NCBI GenBank assembly: GCA_016584305.1 | Contig: JACEEZ010022721.1 | Location: 178,501-242,500 of the forward strand | Length of the DNA: 64,000 nucleotides | Reading direction: 5' to 3' | DNA from: Chionoecetes opilio | Taxonomy: Eukaryota; Arthropoda; Malacostraca; Decapoda; Majidae | In this document: positions 61,414 through 64,000 of the stretch, piece by piece | Numbering within the stretch: position 1 is the stretch's first letter | Layout of the letters: each line of letters opens with the position of its first letter | Program-made: the position numbers and the translations under genes | The notes under the pieces: generated by a model | Seen by the model: the letters and a program-made list of their open reading frames with translations, nothing else | The model's database searches: none | Told to the model about the DNA's origin: nothing

Positions 61414-63014
61414 AGATATATTTTATATATATTTTTTATTTATATTTTAGATATATTAGATATATTTTAGATAGTATTAGATCAGTTACTTTATTTTAAT
61501 TGAGGTATACGGCACCATTATTTTTTACTCTAAAAGTACTTGGCAGGACAAATCATCAGGAACTGCAATCATGGGAACTTTCCTACTGCAGGGTTTTTCA
61601 TCAGAAAATTCTGAACTTTACCAATTAGCCTTGAATGTACTTAAATTTTTGAAGGATTTTAGGTTTTCTTAGACTGATTGAAGTGATGCTTGCCAACATG
61701 TCGCTATTCTAAGTAATTATCAAGCAAGGCAATAAATAATACAATCTCAAAAGATATGCCTTTTTGGTTTATTGACAATGTGGTCACATTACATATACTA
61801 CAAAAAAGTGGGAGACACTTCCCAATTACTACATAAACCTTCTTAACAAGCAGTGATGCAGTTATAACCTCATCATTATCTGTACATCATTGGTGGGTGG
61901 ATGCAGGCTCCGACTTGTGTGCGTAGTACAAACCAAACCTCAGATCTGATGTGTGAAATAAACTGGTTCAGTAAAAAAAAATAATAATAAAATAAATAAA
62001 ACCTTTGCCACTAGAGCACTGCACTTCCCCCACCACTAACAAGCAGAACCTAGAGAATGACTAGATAGGTTGGTTAGTGATAGAATAATCATTAGATACA
62101 AAGGCGAGCTATTCACTATGTACAATACATGTATGTATAGAATAATCATTAGATACAAAGGCGAGCTATTAACTATGTACAATACATGTATGTATACCAT
62201 CTTTCTTCAAGATGAAACTGCATTGTTTAATCATGTCTGTGAGGAGTAAGGACATACTCCAATTCTTGTAGCCCAAAGAAGTTGGCCTTCCTCTTGATAG
62301 TCTTTATCAATACCACGACATGGCGCTGAAAAGAATGAATATACAAATGCTCTTCTAAACTTAGAAAATTAAGTGGTCGGATATGCGAGGTCGAAACTGG
62401 TTTCGAGAGATCACAGTCCGTGAGTCTATGTTACTGCAATCTTATGCTCACTTTCAGGATGCCAGCCATCCTACTCCTCCTGCCCGAGTCAAATCACCAA
62501 CAAGCACATTAAAACACAAATACCACATGGCATCAAACATGTGCACACACCATTGCCCACATCGATGCAAAATTGCACCTGATGAAATTTGGGGAGCACT
62601 GAAGACCTCTCACTGTAGAACATAATCATGTAGTGCAGTTCACTCTTGGAAACATATTGAGGCCACAGTAAATCTTGGAGTGAACTAAGCACACAAACAG
62701 CCAAGTGGTAATGATTACTTGTCATGTACTTAGCATAGTCTACCTACCCTACTGATGTTTATTATGTACTGCTTCCTTGCCTGCCAAATATACCAAAACA
62801 CGATTTTGTGGGAATACAATAGACTTGAAATTAAGGAGCACTGGACATACCAAAATAAAGTTCAATTTATCTACCACTATTCTCTTCTTTCTATTCAAAT
62901 GTATATGACTGGGAATGTATGCTATGAAGAATTTATGCATAAAGTTATAATGGAAAAAAATCTTAACATGACTAAAACTAAATGTGCAAAACCAAAATGG
63001 TGTTGGCAACATAA
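61414..63014. other. no recognisable gene, one tandem duplication
   Basis: AT-rich, with no supported gene. A 57-bp unit starting TAGAATAATCATTAGATAC is duplicated at 62081-62137 and 62138-62194 with one difference. Confidence 0.5.
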
Positions 63015-63172
63015 AAAAAAAAAAAAATTAGGCCTATAGCACCTATAGGCAGTGACCTCCAGAGCTCGGATGGTAGACAGCTGGAGGTTCACTTGAGGGG
63101 TGTGATGGATGGTCCTCGCCCATGGTGGCGCAGGCAATCTTATTTTTATAGTGGCGCCTGTGATGAATAACT
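63015..63172 (-). repeat. SINE-2, copy 2 (5'-truncated)
   Basis: On the minus strand it reads GGCGCCACTATAAAAAT, GCGCCACCATGGGCGAGGAC, TGGAGGTCACTGCCTATAGG, then an A-run tail (63012-63026 read in reverse). The head is missing. Confidence 0.8.
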
Positions 63173-63266
63173 TCCATCAAGTAATAAGCTTAATACATGC
63201 AGTATACCAACTGTGCAAATCTTGGTAAGGACATGTCAACTCTGAACCAAGTAAACTAAAATCAAT

Positions 63267-63526
<260 letters not shown>

Positions 63527-63603
63527 AGACCCAAAAAAAAGTTAAGTTAAAGATATCACTTCCACCACCACTACAATGTGGCAACCCCTTCCCTGGTAAC
63601 ATT

Positions 63604-63945
63604 AACAGGGGAGGTGCTAGCAGAGTGATTAGCGTCTCCGAGTGGCGTTCTCGGTGACCCGAATTCAAAAACCAAAATCTTTCTGCACTGTCGAGTGGCC
63701 TAAGAACACTCACATGCCCCCTCCATTAACTCTACCTTCGATTGAGTGTATCAGAGGACACAGGGGGCGGCATGAACCTCTAAGCACAGGTGTCACTATA
63801 AAAATCCTGCCTGCGCCACCACAGGCGAGGGCTAACCATCACAGCCCTCAAATGAACCAACCTCCAGAGCCTACTATCCGATCCCTGGGTCACCACTGCC
63901 TACAGGCGCTATAGGCACAAATGAAGAAAAAAAATGAAAAAAACA
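63604..63945 (+). repeat. SINE-2, copy 3
   Basis: The head GTGCTAGCAGAGTGATTAGC (A box) is followed by a long variable arm and a damaged B box (GACCCGAATTCAAA). The body has TCTTTCTGCACTGTCGAGTGG and GGCGAGGGCTAACCATCAC, with an A-rich tail near 63925-63945. Confidence 0.85.
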
Positions 63946-64000
63946 GAGTGCACCAAGGCTGAATCCAACAGCCACCATGGATGGCAAGGAGTGTTAGAGA

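Overview
The window looks like intergenic DNA from an arthropod nuclear genome, and most likely from a decapod crustacean. The reasons are interstitial TTAGG/CCTAA repeats (the arthropod telomere unit), very long CT, AC, AGT and TA microsatellites, and dense layers of LTR, LINE, SINE and DNA-transposon relics. The species assignment is inference. I found no intact host gene. Every protein-coding signal I trust belongs to a mobile element, and nearly all are broken.

Layout: 0.3-3.8 kb holds SINEs and a 504-bp tandem repeat containing CCTAA blocks. 3.9-5.9 kb is the 3' half of a gypsy retrotransposon with its 3' LTR. 5.98-9.18 kb is a TIR element with a 5-bp target duplication whose only ORF is a FEN1/XPG-like nuclease; I consider it the most unusual object here. 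9.2-11.7 kb holds a LINE end, microsatellites and a SINE. 12.0-18.0 kb contains three solo LTRs of one family, one nested in another, among AGT arrays. 18-27 kb is mostly microsatellites, SINEs, a LINE RT fragment, a gag-like fragment and unrecognised AT-rich DNA.

27.7-37.05 kb is a minus-strand, env-bearing Ty3/gypsy (errantivirus-like) provirus with gag, protease, RT, RNase H, integrase and an F-protein-like env. Its 3' LTR is the same length as solo LTR C once a later 607-bp solo LTR is subtracted. The long LTRs of this family carry a TATA box and then a 15-16 codon hydrophobic leader ending at a splice donor in phase 0. A strong phase-0 acceptor sits at the start of env. The LTR therefore probably supplies the Env signal peptide by splicing.

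38.9-41.4 kb holds LINE pieces and a 1291-bp hAT element with a perfect 8-bp target duplication; an empty-site paralogue lies at 48.7-49.0 kb. 41.76-46.06 kb is an internally deleted BEL/Pao element with both LTRs and a 5-bp target duplication, inserted in a 104-bp tandem repeat. 46.2-48.0 kb is a Tc1/mariner-like deletion derivative. 49.5-50.3 kb is a 44-bp minisatellite. 50.7-54.5 kb is a nested set of long inverted repeats. 54.66-58.45 kb is bounded by Tc1-like ends with TA duplications. 58.9-61.4 kb holds a pogo-like and two hAT miniature elements with clear target duplications. The last 1 kb holds two SINE-2 copies around a GA array.

No CRISPR, operon or bacterial feature is present. All positions come from reading the sequence; no database search was run, so family names rest on motifs.
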